Of a DNA stretch of 24,780 bases, positions 1 through 7,536 are shown one piece after another (position 1 is the stretch's first letter; the number at the start of each line of letters is the position of its first letter). Made by a program: the position numbers and the translations under genes. The notes beneath the pieces were generated by a model. The model did no database searches, had not been told where the DNA came from, and saw only the letters and a list, made by a program, of their open reading frames with translations. The DNA is taken from assembly GCA_934203075.1 (NCBI GenBank), contig CAKPYT010000002.1, positions 1-24,780 of the forward strand, given 5' to 3'. This stretch comes from an uncultured Clostridia bacterium (GTDB taxonomy: Bacteria; Bacillota; Clostridia; Christensenellales; CAG-314).

Positions 1-16
1 GGATATGATAGAATAA

Positions 17-844
17 GTTTGACTACCATTTAAGATAACACCATACTCAAACGCGGAGACATCTCTAACACCCTAACAACGGGTTTGACTACCATTTAAG
101 ATAACACCATACTCAAACTGCGCTAAATACTTGCAAAAGCTGCGTTTGGTTTGACTACCATTTAAGATAACACCATACTCAAACCTTCGGTGGGTCAGCA
201 CCTTTTCAGCCCTAGTTTGACTACCATTTAAGATAACACCATACTCAAACGTATTAATGGCGATAAGCCGGAGCAGAAGGGTTTGACTACCATTTAAGAT
301 AACACCATACTCAAACTAATATCTCGTCAATAACAACCGAAAACTTGTTTGACTACCATTTAAGATAACACCATACTCAAACGTTTTACCTGCACTATCC
401 TTTATCTTGTTAGTTTGACTACCATTTAAGATAACACCATACTCAAACTTATCGTCTGTTTCAGTATATTCAATCAAAGTTTGACTACCATTTAAGATAA
501 CACCATACTCAAACTGCAGAAGTTGCGACTGTCTGACGATGATAGTTTGACTACCATTTAAGATAACACCATACTCAAACATCAGGCTTCTGTTGCGGTA
601 AATGCGTTGAGTTTGACTACCATTTAAGATAACACCATACTCAAACTGCAGGCATTGCTCGATAAGTTTGCTTTCGGTTTGACTACCATTTAAGATAACA
701 CCATACTCAAACGCAAGTCGCTCAGACGTCGCAAGGTACTGAGTTTGACTACCATTTAAGATAACACCATACTCAAACTTGTTTCTGGCCAGATGCGCAA
801 TGGCTCGTGTTTGACTACCATTTAAGATAACACCATACTCAAAC
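17..844 (-). CRISPR. Type II-A CRISPR array, 13 repeats / 12 spacers visible
   Basis: Thirteen 36-nt repeats start at 17, 83, 149, 215, 281, 347, 413, 479, 545, 611, 677, 743 and 809, an exact 66-nt period, with twelve 30-nt spacers between them. All repeats read identical by eye. In the crRNA direction (minus strand) the repeat begins GTTTGAGTATGGTG and ends GGTAGTCAAAC, with a GTTTGA/TCAAAC inverted pair at its ends. Minus orientation is supported by the tracrRNA anti-repeat at 6858-6895, by the direction of the cas genes, and by the leader lying on the right. The newest spacer is therefore 779-808 and the oldest visible are at the left. The leftmost repeat shows no decay, so the array probably continues beyond position 1; bases 1-16 are probably a partial spacer. 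Confidence 0.98.
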
Positions 845-926
845 CTCAAATTCGAGCATTTTTGCGCACCACACGCAGAAATCTTAATGGTAGAAGGTGT
901 TTCAATTAAGTTTAACATATAAAAAA
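845..926 (-). promoter_or_regulatory. CRISPR leader with ATTTGAG leader-anchoring sequence
   Basis: This AT-rich 82-nt gap separates csn2 from the leader-proximal repeat. Read on the minus strand, its last seven bases (851 down to 845) are ATTTGAG, directly abutting the first repeat. ATTTGAG at this place is the known leader-anchoring sequence that directs Cas1-Cas2 spacer insertion in streptococcal type II-A systems. A promoter for pre-crRNA is expected here or by read-through from csn2. Only weak candidates are visible, such as TTAAAC and TACCAT about 17 nt apart, so I do not assign one. Confidence 0.8.
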
Positions 927-1598
927 CTATTCGACAATAATTTCACACAAATCGTGATCCATAATTCTTATCGGCTCTTTTGCCACTCTGTTGCCTTGAG
1001 CCTTTTCCAAAAATAATACGGAGTACGGTGCATAGGAAATATGCTCCAGCAATAACTTGAAGTCGGAATCCTCCAGATAGGCCCTTGCGTTTACCAAAAC
1101 GAACACTGTGACGCCAACAAATTCTGCCTGTGCGTCCAGCCAACTGGCAATTTTTTCTGCAAAAGGTTTTTCTGCCTTTTGCGGCTGAACTTTAAGAGCT
1201 TTCAGTAAATCCGGAACGGTGCACTCTGCGTCATACTCGATAGAGACGGGGGATTCCAGGTTCAGTAAATCCGCAAACGCAATGAGCCTTGCTGCCAGAT
1301 CGGCATATTCCTGACTGAAGCAGGCCTCTACCGTTTTATTCAGTTGCGCATACAGGCCTGCAATGATCTTCTTATCGCAAAGCGATAGCCCGAAGAAATC
1401 AAAAACGATAGCGCCTTCCTTTTTGAAAGATACCGTCTTCCCTTCGTCATCCCAGATAAAGTCTCCGTCTTTTCCCTCTTGCTGTAAAAGAAAATCACGG
1501 CAATACTGTATAAATTTTGACGTATGTTCCACCACCAGAACGCCAACCCCGTTGAGCAGTTCCAACGGCTTTGAAAAATCAAAATGGCATAACCTCAT
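927..1598 (-). CDS. csn2: CRISPR-associated protein Csn2
   Basis: Csn2 is a ring-forming, DNA-end-binding protein needed for spacer acquisition in type II-A systems, where it works with Cas1, Cas2 and Cas9. The 223-aa length fits the short Csn2 subfamily. Position (last cas gene, next to the array) and the C-terminal pattern FVLVNARAYLEDSDF followed by LLLEHISY support the call; Csn2 is otherwise poorly conserved, so context matters. The ATG at 1598 overlaps the cas2 stop as ATGA (1595-1598), which implies translational coupling. The TAG stop at 927-929 borders the leader. Its presence, with no cas4, is what assigns subtype II-A rather than II-B or II-C. Confidence 0.93.
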   Translation of the reverse strand: MRLCHFDFSKPLELLNGVGVLVVEHTSKFIQYCRDFLLQQEGKDGDFIWDDEGKTVSFKKEGAIVFDFFGLSLCDKKIIAGLYAQLNKTVEACFSQEYADLAARLIAFADLLNLESPVSIEYDAECTVPDLLKALKVQPQKAEKPFAEKIASWLDAQAEFVGVTVFVLVNARAYLEDSDFKLLLEHISYAPYSVLFLEKAQGNRVAKEPIRIMDHDLCEIIVE

Positions 1599-1900
1599 AG
1601 AATAACCAGGCGTTTGTCACTATCGACAACGTTACTTTTGCCCCTCCCTGCAATCAACTCCATCCGTTCGAATTGCTTTTCCGTTACGGTGAGCATCTGA
1701 ATCAACCCGTTTGGTATACTGTGTTTTCGTACATTTTCTTTTATTGCTTCCCCGACGGTATTGTTCAGCACAATTTTACTGTAAACCGATTCCTGCATCA
1801 TCACAAAGCCGCTTTTTATTAAAAATTTACGAAAAGCACGATACTCCGCCCTGTCCCGGGCTGTTTCCACCGGAAGATCGAAAAAAACAACAATTCTCAT
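1595..1900 (-). CDS. cas2: CRISPR-associated endonuclease Cas2
   Basis: Cas2 is the small ferredoxin-fold dimer that bridges two Cas1 dimers in the spacer-integration complex. The 101-aa product starts MRIVVFFDLP, with the conserved Asp at residue 8, and carries the type II Cas2 patterns YRAFRKFL, ESVYSKIVLNN and LTVTEKQF. The reading frame is open further upstream to 1987, but that would overlap cas1 and gives no family-like sequence. I choose ATG at 1900, 4 nt after the cas1 stop (1905-1907), because the protein then begins on the first beta strand. The ribosome binding site is weak (AGG close to the start), consistent with coupling to cas1. The end overlaps csn2 by ATGA. Confidence 0.96.
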   Translation of the reverse strand: MRIVVFFDLPVETARDRAEYRAFRKFLIKSGFVMMQESVYSKIVLNNTVGEAIKENVRKHSIPNGLIQMLTVTEKQFERMELIAGRGKSNVVDSDKRLVIL

Positions 1901-1904
1901 AAAC

Positions 1905-2771
1905 CTATAACTCATAAAAACATATTTGAGACAAATCTCTTGTGCAAAGTGCATTAAAAATGCTTTTACAGTAGATTCCGATCGCATCCCCTACGGTGTA
2001 TTCCTTCTCCGTGATGACCACCTTTTGGTTCGTCAGGTTTTGCAATTCTCTTTTTGCGTTTGTATCCAGCGTTTCTCCTTCCATTTGAAACACCTTTCTA
2101 TCCACAATGACGCGAAACGGCTCCATCAGGTCACACGAAAAGTTAAACGGATTAAACTCGCTTCGATGAAACAGCCCGATTTGCGTGCTGTACCCGTTTG
2201 CGACAATCGCACGATTAAAGGCGGATAGCAAAATAGAGTAACCGTAATTCAACGCACTGTTTGCAAAGTTTTGCTTGTTTCTGGAAAAAGTCAACCCAAA
2301 CAAAGCATTGAAATAGACTTTGGCGGCGTGTCCTTCCCGATTCGTTGCATCGCCCGGCTGCAATCGCCCTATGTACGAAAACAACAGGTTGGCCTGTTCG
2401 GACCCGACGTCCTCCAGATGCCGTGCTTGCTGGTATATTTTGTTCTCTACGATTTCCGTCCACACGCTTGTGCGGACTGCTTCCGCCCACTCTATTTGCG
2501 TTTTTAGTTTTTTACTGGCATCATGACTGCCGTTCAACGGCAGCAACTGAGAATGCGGATTGTGCTGCTCGTCGCAGAACACCACGTTGATTTTATTTTT
2601 GATGAGTTCACACACCAACGCCGACGTTAATGCCACTGCGGTTGACTCCACAATCAACGTGGATATCTCTGACAGATGAATTTTTTGAATCTGCTCGTTC
2701 CTGCACACAAGATAGCCCATTTTATACTCGAGCTTGCTGTGAGAAGAAACCACTACCGTCCGCCAACTCAT
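1905..2771 (-). CDS. cas1: CRISPR-associated integrase Cas1
   Basis: Cas1 is the metal-dependent integrase that inserts new spacers at the leader-proximal repeat. The 288-aa protein has the usual length for type II. The expected catalytic triad is present: Glu146 in NREGHAAKVYF, His202 in LFHRSEFNPF and Glu217 in DLMEPFR, matching the order E-H-E of the family. The N-terminal beta-strand domain opens with MSWRTVVVSSHSKL, typical of subtype II-A Cas1. The ATG at 2771 overlaps the cas9 stop as ATGA (2768-2771), so translation is likely coupled to cas9. Confidence 0.98.
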   Translation of the reverse strand: MSWRTVVVSSHSKLEYKMGYLVCRNEQIQKIHLSEISTLIVESTAVALTSALVCELIKNKINVVFCDEQHNPHSQLLPLNGSHDASKKLKTQIEWAEAVRTSVWTEIVENKIYQQARHLEDVGSEQANLLFSYIGRLQPGDATNREGHAAKVYFNALFGLTFSRNKQNFANSALNYGYSILLSAFNRAIVANGYSTQIGLFHRSEFNPFNFSCDLMEPFRVIVDRKVFQMEGETLDTNAKRELQNLTNQKVVITEKEYTVGDAIGIYCKSIFNALCTRDLSQICFYEL

Positions 2772-5700
2772 TGCCGATAAAACGCCGTAAGATTCACGAT
2801 GCTCTTATAATACCCCGTAGGGGATTGCGTAATGAGCAGACATTCTTCCTCTTCTCCAAGCCTTTTGGAATGACGGATATTTCCGGAATTTGACGCCCCC
2901 CCTATCTGGGATAAATTGGACAAAGTGCTGTTGCACTGCATAAAACGGAGAATTTCTGACAACACCAAAACCTGATTTCGCTCGCTCAATTCGCAAAAGT
3001 TGTTTTTCTTTTCTTCCAGAGTCTTGATTTGAGCAGAAAAGGACGGAAGATTTACGTAAGGCACACTGCGCATTTTCTCAACCAACACGTCGTACAATGC
3101 GATATTCCCTTCTTTGAAGAGCTTGTCAAACTCCGGAGACGGATTCAGCTCTGCGTTTGCTTCCTTTTGCTTTTGCATAAAGGAGGTTATCCTTTTCAGA
3201 TAACAAGCGCCGGCATGATCCAGAACCAACTCATTGGCATTACAAAATACAATTTGGGCACCCGTCTTTCCCCTCAACCACACATAAGCACCGTTTAACT
3301 TCAATAGCGAGTTAATTTTGATTTTTTCAATCAAGACCTGCGGCTGATCCAATCCGACCGTTTTTTGCAGATACTCCGGAACCTTCTCTTTGCCGAGTAC
3401 GTCTATATATACGGGAATCGCTTCTAAGGAAATCTGTACCGTTTTCTTCTTATCCAGGCTTTTTACAAGGGCAAAATATGCCGTGGTTGCACTATCGTAG
3501 CCGCCATATTTTGTTGTATCTTCCAACGGGCAATTTCGCTTTAACGGGATCAATTTGTCATTTGCTCCCTTTGTTTTTATGGTTGCTTCATATAACTTCC
3601 CTTCGCCTTCCGACGTAAAACGCACCACTCTGCAAGTATTTTTGTTAACGACGGAGATCACCTTTTGCTTGTAGGACGGATCCCATGCATTTTTGAGTGG
3701 TTTTGCAAACAGCTTATTGATATTGATGTCCTTGTCGTTTTTCTGATTTCTTGCGAAATAGATTTTTGCATTCCCGTTGAATTTTGTATGCCAAACGTTC
3801 CCTACCACAATATTCAGGTAGGCGTCTTTTGCATGGTGTAAATCGTTCAATTCCCGCACTTTGACAATCAGCGGCTCCAGTCTCTCGCCGTTTATGCTGT
3901 TTTTGAAACGAACGACGTTTCTTGCCTTGGAATACACAATTTCCGTAGCAGGATACATTTGCTTTAAGAGTTGTGCCACCGCTTTCGTGCTTTGGCGCGT
4001 TTCCACCAGTTGGCGATTGATAAAATCGGCGATTTCTTCCTGACTCAGGGGAGTTGCACGCGTTAGCCGCTTATATTTTTCATCACTGATAAAGCCCTTT
4101 TTGTGCCAAACAGACCAAATGGGCTGCCTGTTTGCTCTTATTTCCTGTGCGACAGGGTAATTATCTCCTTTTTGCGCATTGGCTGTTTTACAGCACAATA
4201 CCCTGTTATTCAGGAGGCTATCGTCCGGTATTATAGATTGCGGATAGATATGATCGATATCGCAAATATTGGTATTGAATACCTCTTCTAAGGGGATCGG
4301 TCTTCCGGTGTATGCACAACGCCCCATCTGCATGTAGTACAAATAAAGTCTGTCTTTCAATAGTTTTTCGGCACTTTCGTTCTCCAACCTCCCCAACAAA
4401 TCGTCCGCGCCCCATTGCCGAACGTCTTCTTTGCATCTGTTGTACAACTCCATCATTTGTTCTTTTCTGGATTTTGTGCGTTGCCCTTTTTTCTCCGTCT
4501 CGTCCCCCCTTGCCATTTCTATGAAAATACGCTCCGGCGGACCGCCTTGCACCTTCTCAATCTCTCTGGCAAGACATATCGTGCGCCAAATTGCCCTTTT
4601 TACCGAAGGAGAGCAATATAAATCCTCAATGGTCTGATACGTCACTTTACCGTCTTCTCGGCTTTGCGCATTAAACTCCTCCACCTTTTTCTTGAACCCA
4701 TAATCACCGGACAACAATTCCATTAGATTGCATCCGGTTTTGCGCATCGCTTCTATGAATGTAAAAACCTCTCCGTTCTCGTCCACGGAAACGATTTCTG
4801 TACTGTTCAGGAAAGTTTTGGACAATCTGCCCCACCCGCTGCAATTCAAATCCTTCAATTTTTTGGTGGTTTCCTCATCCAGATGATACATACGCTTTGC
4901 ACGCTCGGCTGCGTCGTTCTTGTTCCCCATGATGGTGAACCACTTGATAATTTCTTCGCACATGTCTTCGTTAAAACGTTCGCCAAACACACGCTTGAAG
5001 AATCGCAATGTGGAAAATCCGTTTTTGATTTCTCCGTCTATTCCTTTAATTTTCTCTTTTGTTTTCTCCTCTTGCGTGATGAACCCTTCTTTTGCCAAAA
5101 CGTCCAAAATCTCTTTGATTGTAAGTTTCTTGTTGTGGTCTTTTGCCTCATTCAAAAGAACCTCTCGAGCCTTTTGATCAAGCTTCTTTCCATCGAACGT
5201 AATATTGTTGAGCTCATTTAAAAACGCAAACTCGCTATACAAAAGAGACTGCTTGGGAAGCACGTCTTCCCCCACCAGATACGTGCATTTGTTGGTCATG
5301 CGCCGAATGAACTGATCTTCCGAGGCCTGTTTGTTCACGACCTGATCGAAATTCCAGGGAGTGATTCTGGTTGTCTCCATTCCGTCGTATTTTTTGCACC
5401 ATGCAAAACCTTTTTCGGCATGTGCCGTATTGAGGGGGCCGACGTAATAGGGGATCCGGAACGTCAAAAGCGAAATTATCTTTTTCTTTACACTCCAACC
5501 GTCGCTTGTTTCGTTTAAAAACGGGAAATTGACGCTTGCATTGTTCAGAATCGTTTCGAGTTCTGCCAGATGAACCTGATAAGGAATGACGCCGTTCGCA
5601 TTGGAACGCTGCTTATCCAAAAACGTCCCGTCGTTGATTCTTTTTAATATTTCTTCGTCCGTAACGAAACTTTTCAGGTATTTGTAAAAATCTTCTTTCG

Positions 5701-6811
5701 ACACGTGTTTAAAAGACTTTTGTCCGTCTTTCCCCACATATGCCGCATAGTTGTTTATTTCTTTTTGTTTTCTAAAAACTTCTTTATACTTTTCTGCCCC
5801 GAAATTATTTTTTACGTATTTTTTTAACAATCTCAAATCCTGATTGTGACTCTCATATTTCGCACACATTGCTTTGGAAACGTATTTGTGATTGCCAAGT
5901 ATTTGTGTTAAGACCGCCCAATCGTAAATGGTTTTCATCTCGCACAGCAAAGCATACTCATCTTCCGAAAAAATTTCTTTTTGTTTCTCTAGTTCAAAAT
6001 TGGCATCGTCAAAACAAAGACTTTTTTGCGGTGGATCTTCTTCTCCGAACAAATCCTTTACGTTAATTTGCAGCCCCACAATGCCTTTCATGATTGCCCT
6101 GCATGTTTTATCACTGCCAACGTCAAAAAGTTGTTTCAGTTTTCGCTCTTTCTCCGACTTGGTGAGAGATTTATTGCAAAGCGTACCAAAAACTTCGTCC
6201 AGGCTCGTTACGCTAAACGTTTGCTTGTCCTCATCCATTTCCCCTAATATTTCATTGATTTTGTAAATCGCATCCTCTGCTAAAGATTTTTCGTCGATAT
6301 TGAAGGTTTGCCCTTCAAATAAGAAATGCCCTCTGTTTTTAATGATGTGTGCGACAGCAAGATAAAGCAGCCGCACGTCCCGAATCTCTTTTGCACTCTC
6401 TTTCTCCAAAAAGGCTGCTCTTAAATGGTAGATCGTCGGATATTTTTTAAAATACTCTTTATCACGAAAAACTTCATCATGAAACAGACAATCGCGATAC
6501 CGGACGTCTTCCCCTTTATCTTCCACCAGGTATTTACTGTTGTTCAGCCTTTCAAAAAAGCAAAAATCGACTTTTGCAATTTCGCTTGCAAATAATTCTT
6601 GCAGCAGCTTTATTCTTTGGCGCTTTCTTGCAGTGCGGCGACGGGAAGTGCGATTCATGCGTCTGTCTTTGGCCGTCTTTGCCGCGTCAAAAAGATAAAC
6701 GCCCCAATAATCCTGCCCGCGTGCCCGCAACAAATTATACTCTTCGTCCGTTGTTGCCCAACCTATCGAATCCGTACCGATATCAAAACCGATATAATAT
6801 TTTTTGTTCAT
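2768..6811 (-). CDS. cas9: CRISPR-associated endonuclease Cas9, type II-A
   Basis: RNA-guided double-strand DNA endonuclease of 1347 aa, close to the 1368 aa of S. pyogenes Cas9. Visible elements in order: RuvC-I with Asp10 in FDIGTDSIGWA; the Arg-rich bridge helix around residues 50-75; a long REC lobe with CSGWGRLSKTFL; RuvC-II with Glu765 in IFIEMARGDE; HNH with His854 in CDIDHIYPQS and Asn878 in KTANAQKGDNYP; RuvC-III with His993 and Asp996 in HHAKDAYLN; then a C-terminal region that should hold the PAM-interacting domain. Every catalytic residue known from the family is kept, and there is no frameshift, so the enzyme should be active. The start ATG at 6811 has AAGGAGAT about 8 nt upstream. 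It heads the cas operon; the PAM cannot be predicted here. Confidence 0.99.
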   Translation of the reverse strand: MNKKYYIGFDIGTDSIGWATTDEEYNLLRARGQDYWGVYLFDAAKTAKDRRMNRTSRRRTARKRQRIKLLQELFASEIAKVDFCFFERLNNSKYLVEDKGEDVRYRDCLFHDEVFRDKEYFKKYPTIYHLRAAFLEKESAKEIRDVRLLYLAVAHIIKNRGHFLFEGQTFNIDEKSLAEDAIYKINEILGEMDEDKQTFSVTSLDEVFGTLCNKSLTKSEKERKLKQLFDVGSDKTCRAIMKGIVGLQINVKDLFGEEDPPQKSLCFDDANFELEKQKEIFSEDEYALLCEMKTIYDWAVLTQILGNHKYVSKAMCAKYESHNQDLRLLKKYVKNNFGAEKYKEVFRKQKEINNYAAYVGKDGQKSFKHVSKEDFYKYLKSFVTDEEILKRINDGTFLDKQRSNANGVIPYQVHLAELETILNNASVNFPFLNETSDGWSVKKKIISLLTFRIPYYVGPLNTAHAEKGFAWCKKYDGMETTRITPWNFDQVVNKQASEDQFIRRMTNKCTYLVGEDVLPKQSLLYSEFAFLNELNNITFDGKKLDQKAREVLLNEAKDHNKKLTIKEILDVLAKEGFITQEEKTKEKIKGIDGEIKNGFSTLRFFKRVFGERFNEDMCEEIIKWFTIMGNKNDAAERAKRMYHLDEETTKKLKDLNCSGWGRLSKTFLNSTEIVSVDENGEVFTFIEAMRKTGCNLMELLSGDYGFKKKVEEFNAQSREDGKVTYQTIEDLYCSPSVKRAIWRTICLAREIEKVQGGPPERIFIEMARGDETEKKGQRTKSRKEQMMELYNRCKEDVRQWGADDLLGRLENESAEKLLKDRLYLYYMQMGRCAYTGRPIPLEEVFNTNICDIDHIYPQSIIPDDSLLNNRVLCCKTANAQKGDNYPVAQEIRANRQPIWSVWHKKGFISDEKYKRLTRATPLSQEEIADFINRQLVETRQSTKAVAQLLKQMYPATEIVYSKARNVVRFKNSINGERLEPLIVKVRELNDLHHAKDAYLNIVVGNVWHTKFNGNAKIYFARNQKNDKDININKLFAKPLKNAWDPSYKQKVISVVNKNTCRVVRFTSEGEGKLYEATIKTKGANDKLIPLKRNCPLEDTTKYGGYDSATTAYFALVKSLDKKKTVQISLEAIPVYIDVLGKEKVPEYLQKTVGLDQPQVLIEKIKINSLLKLNGAYVWLRGKTGAQIVFCNANELVLDHAGACYLKRITSFMQKQKEANAELNPSPEFDKLFKEGNIALYDVLVEKMRSVPYVNLPSFSAQIKTLEEKKNNFCELSERNQVLVLSEILRFMQCNSTLSNLSQIGGASNSGNIRHSKRLGEEEECLLITQSPTGYYKSIVNLTAFYRQ

Positions 6812-6814
6812 GTG

Positions 6815-6843
6815 TTGACATCTCCTTAATCTTATGTTATAGT
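6815..6843 (+). promoter_or_regulatory. tracrRNA promoter
   Basis: A perfect TTGACA -35 (6815-6820), 17-nt spacer and TATAGT -10 (6838-6843) point rightward, predicting a start near 6850, just before the anti-repeat. The -35 begins only 4 nt from the cas9 start codon and the spacer holds the complement of the cas9 ribosome binding site, so the two divergent signals are interleaved. Confidence 0.82.
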
Positions 6844-6864
6844 AGGGCTACTCAGATGATTGAC
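6836..6864 (-). promoter_or_regulatory. Candidate cas9 operon promoter (weak)
   Basis: On the minus strand a TATAAC -10-like hexamer (6841 down to 6836) lies about 25 nt before the cas9 start. The hexamer 17 nt further upstream (GTCAAT, 6864-6859) is a poor -35. The -10 overlaps the -10 of the oppositely directed tracrRNA promoter. No better cas9 promoter was found in the tracrRNA region. Confidence 0.3.
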
Positions 6865-6970
6865 TACCATTTGAGATAACACCATTCGTTCAAATAAAAT
6901 TTTTTCAAATCGCCGGAAGTCCGGTTCGCACGTTGTGCGGAAACTCGAAACTCGCTTTGCGAGTTTTTTG
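6850..6970 (+). ncRNA. tracrRNA
   Basis: Trans-activating CRISPR RNA that pairs with the crRNA repeat and anchors it in Cas9. The anti-repeat at 6858-6895 matches the repeat complement over TTGACTACCATTT and AGATAACACCAT with one G for A change (a tolerated G-U pair), then diverges to a TCGT bulge and ends in TCAAAT, which pairs with the crRNA 5' GUUUGA to form the lower stem. Downstream come hairpin CCGG-AAGT-CCGG (6913-6924, nexus position), hairpin CGCAC-GTT-GTGCG (6927-6939) and a terminator hairpin. The layout resembles tracrRNAs of other Cas9 systems whose repeats start GTTTGAG. The 5' end is inferred from the promoter and the 3' end from the terminator. Confidence 0.9.
6948..6970 (+). 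terminator. Intrinsic terminator of tracrRNA
   Basis: An 8-bp stem AAACTCGC / GCGAGTTT (6948-6955, 6959-6966) with loop TTT runs into a T tract (6964-6969, then more T after one G). As in other type II systems, this hairpin also serves as the 3' structural hairpin of the mature tracrRNA. Confidence 0.85.
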
Positions 6971-6998
6971 TTTTTGTCGGTGCCTTACGCTTCCTCTC

Positions 6999-7439
6999 TC
7001 AGCCGGATGCACCGCTTTTGGTTTCGCTGCGCTCTTCGCCCCACCAGTCCGGCAGGAGGTCCTTCAGCGTGACGGTCCTTCGGCTTTCGTAATCCACCAG
7101 AATTTCCATATTTTCGTTTTCTTTGTTCAACTGATACAAAAACTCCCGGCAGACGCCGCAGGGCATACCGCTTCCTCCACCGTACGGAGCCTTCTCCCGA
7201 AAGGCAATCAGCCTTTTGATTTTCGTCTGCCCGCTGTTGACGTACATATTCAGAGCGGCAACCCGCTCCGCACACAGATTCATCACGCCGCTGCACGCCT
7301 CGATGCAAAACCCGGTGTAGATAGTGCCGTCCGCACTTTCCAGAGCACACACGACGTGATGCGCATACACGAAAGGCGATACCTCCTGCGGGTGATACTC
7401 CTTTTTTGCACGTTGATAGAGTTCTTCCCAAATATCCAT
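6999..7439 (-). CDS. Cytidine deaminase-like zinc hydrolase
   Basis: A 146-aa protein of the small cytidine deaminase superfamily, which removes the amino group from free cytidine-type nucleosides in pyrimidine salvage. The zinc and catalytic motifs are intact: Cys56-Ala57-Glu58 (CAERVAAL) and Pro93-Cys94-x-x-Cys97 (PCGVCREFL). The substrate segment is unusual: where classical enzymes carry an N-V-E-N motif, this one reads GFCIEACSG, keeping only the Glu. Substrate is therefore uncertain, and a related aminohydrolase is possible. The start ATG at 7439 has GGGGAGG upstream. It runs convergent to the tracrRNA gene, 29 nt from its terminator, so it probably has no link to CRISPR function. The C-terminal 15 residues are polar and low in complexity. 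Confidence 0.85.
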   Translation of the reverse strand: MDIWEELYQRAKKEYHPQEVSPFVYAHHVVCALESADGTIYTGFCIEACSGVMNLCAERVAALNMYVNSGQTKIKRLIAFREKAPYGGGSGMPCGVCREFLYQLNKENENMEILVDYESRRTVTLKDLLPDWWGEERSETKSGASG

Positions 7440-7507
7440 AAATTTCCTCCCCGAAATGTACCTGCACAGGTGTTTTCGGCAAACACTTTTCCTTTTCCTT
7501 CAAATCT

Positions 7508-7536
7508 ATCATACCTTTGGGAAGGGGGGCTGTCAA
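7508..7536 (-). promoter_or_regulatory. Promoter of the deaminase gene
   Basis: On the minus strand, TTGACA (7536-7531), a 17-nt spacer and TATGAT (7513-7508) form a near-consensus promoter about 70 nt upstream of the ATG at 7439. Confidence 0.8.

Noticed and set aside
316..918. 200-aa open frame with a repeated 22-residue peptide across the CRISPR array
   Set aside because: The 66-nt repeat period is a multiple of three, so an open frame repeats itself. It is antisense array DNA, not a tandem-repeat protein.
1901..1987. Longer N-terminus for Cas2
   Set aside because: It would overlap cas1, and the family begins at the MRIVVFFDLP strand; the ATG at 1900 fits better.
6700..6857. Long-form tracrRNA acting as a natural single guide on the cas9 promoter, as in S. 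pyogenes
   Set aside because: No repeat-like GTTTGAG segment is found upstream of the anti-repeat, and no earlier plus-strand promoter was convincing.
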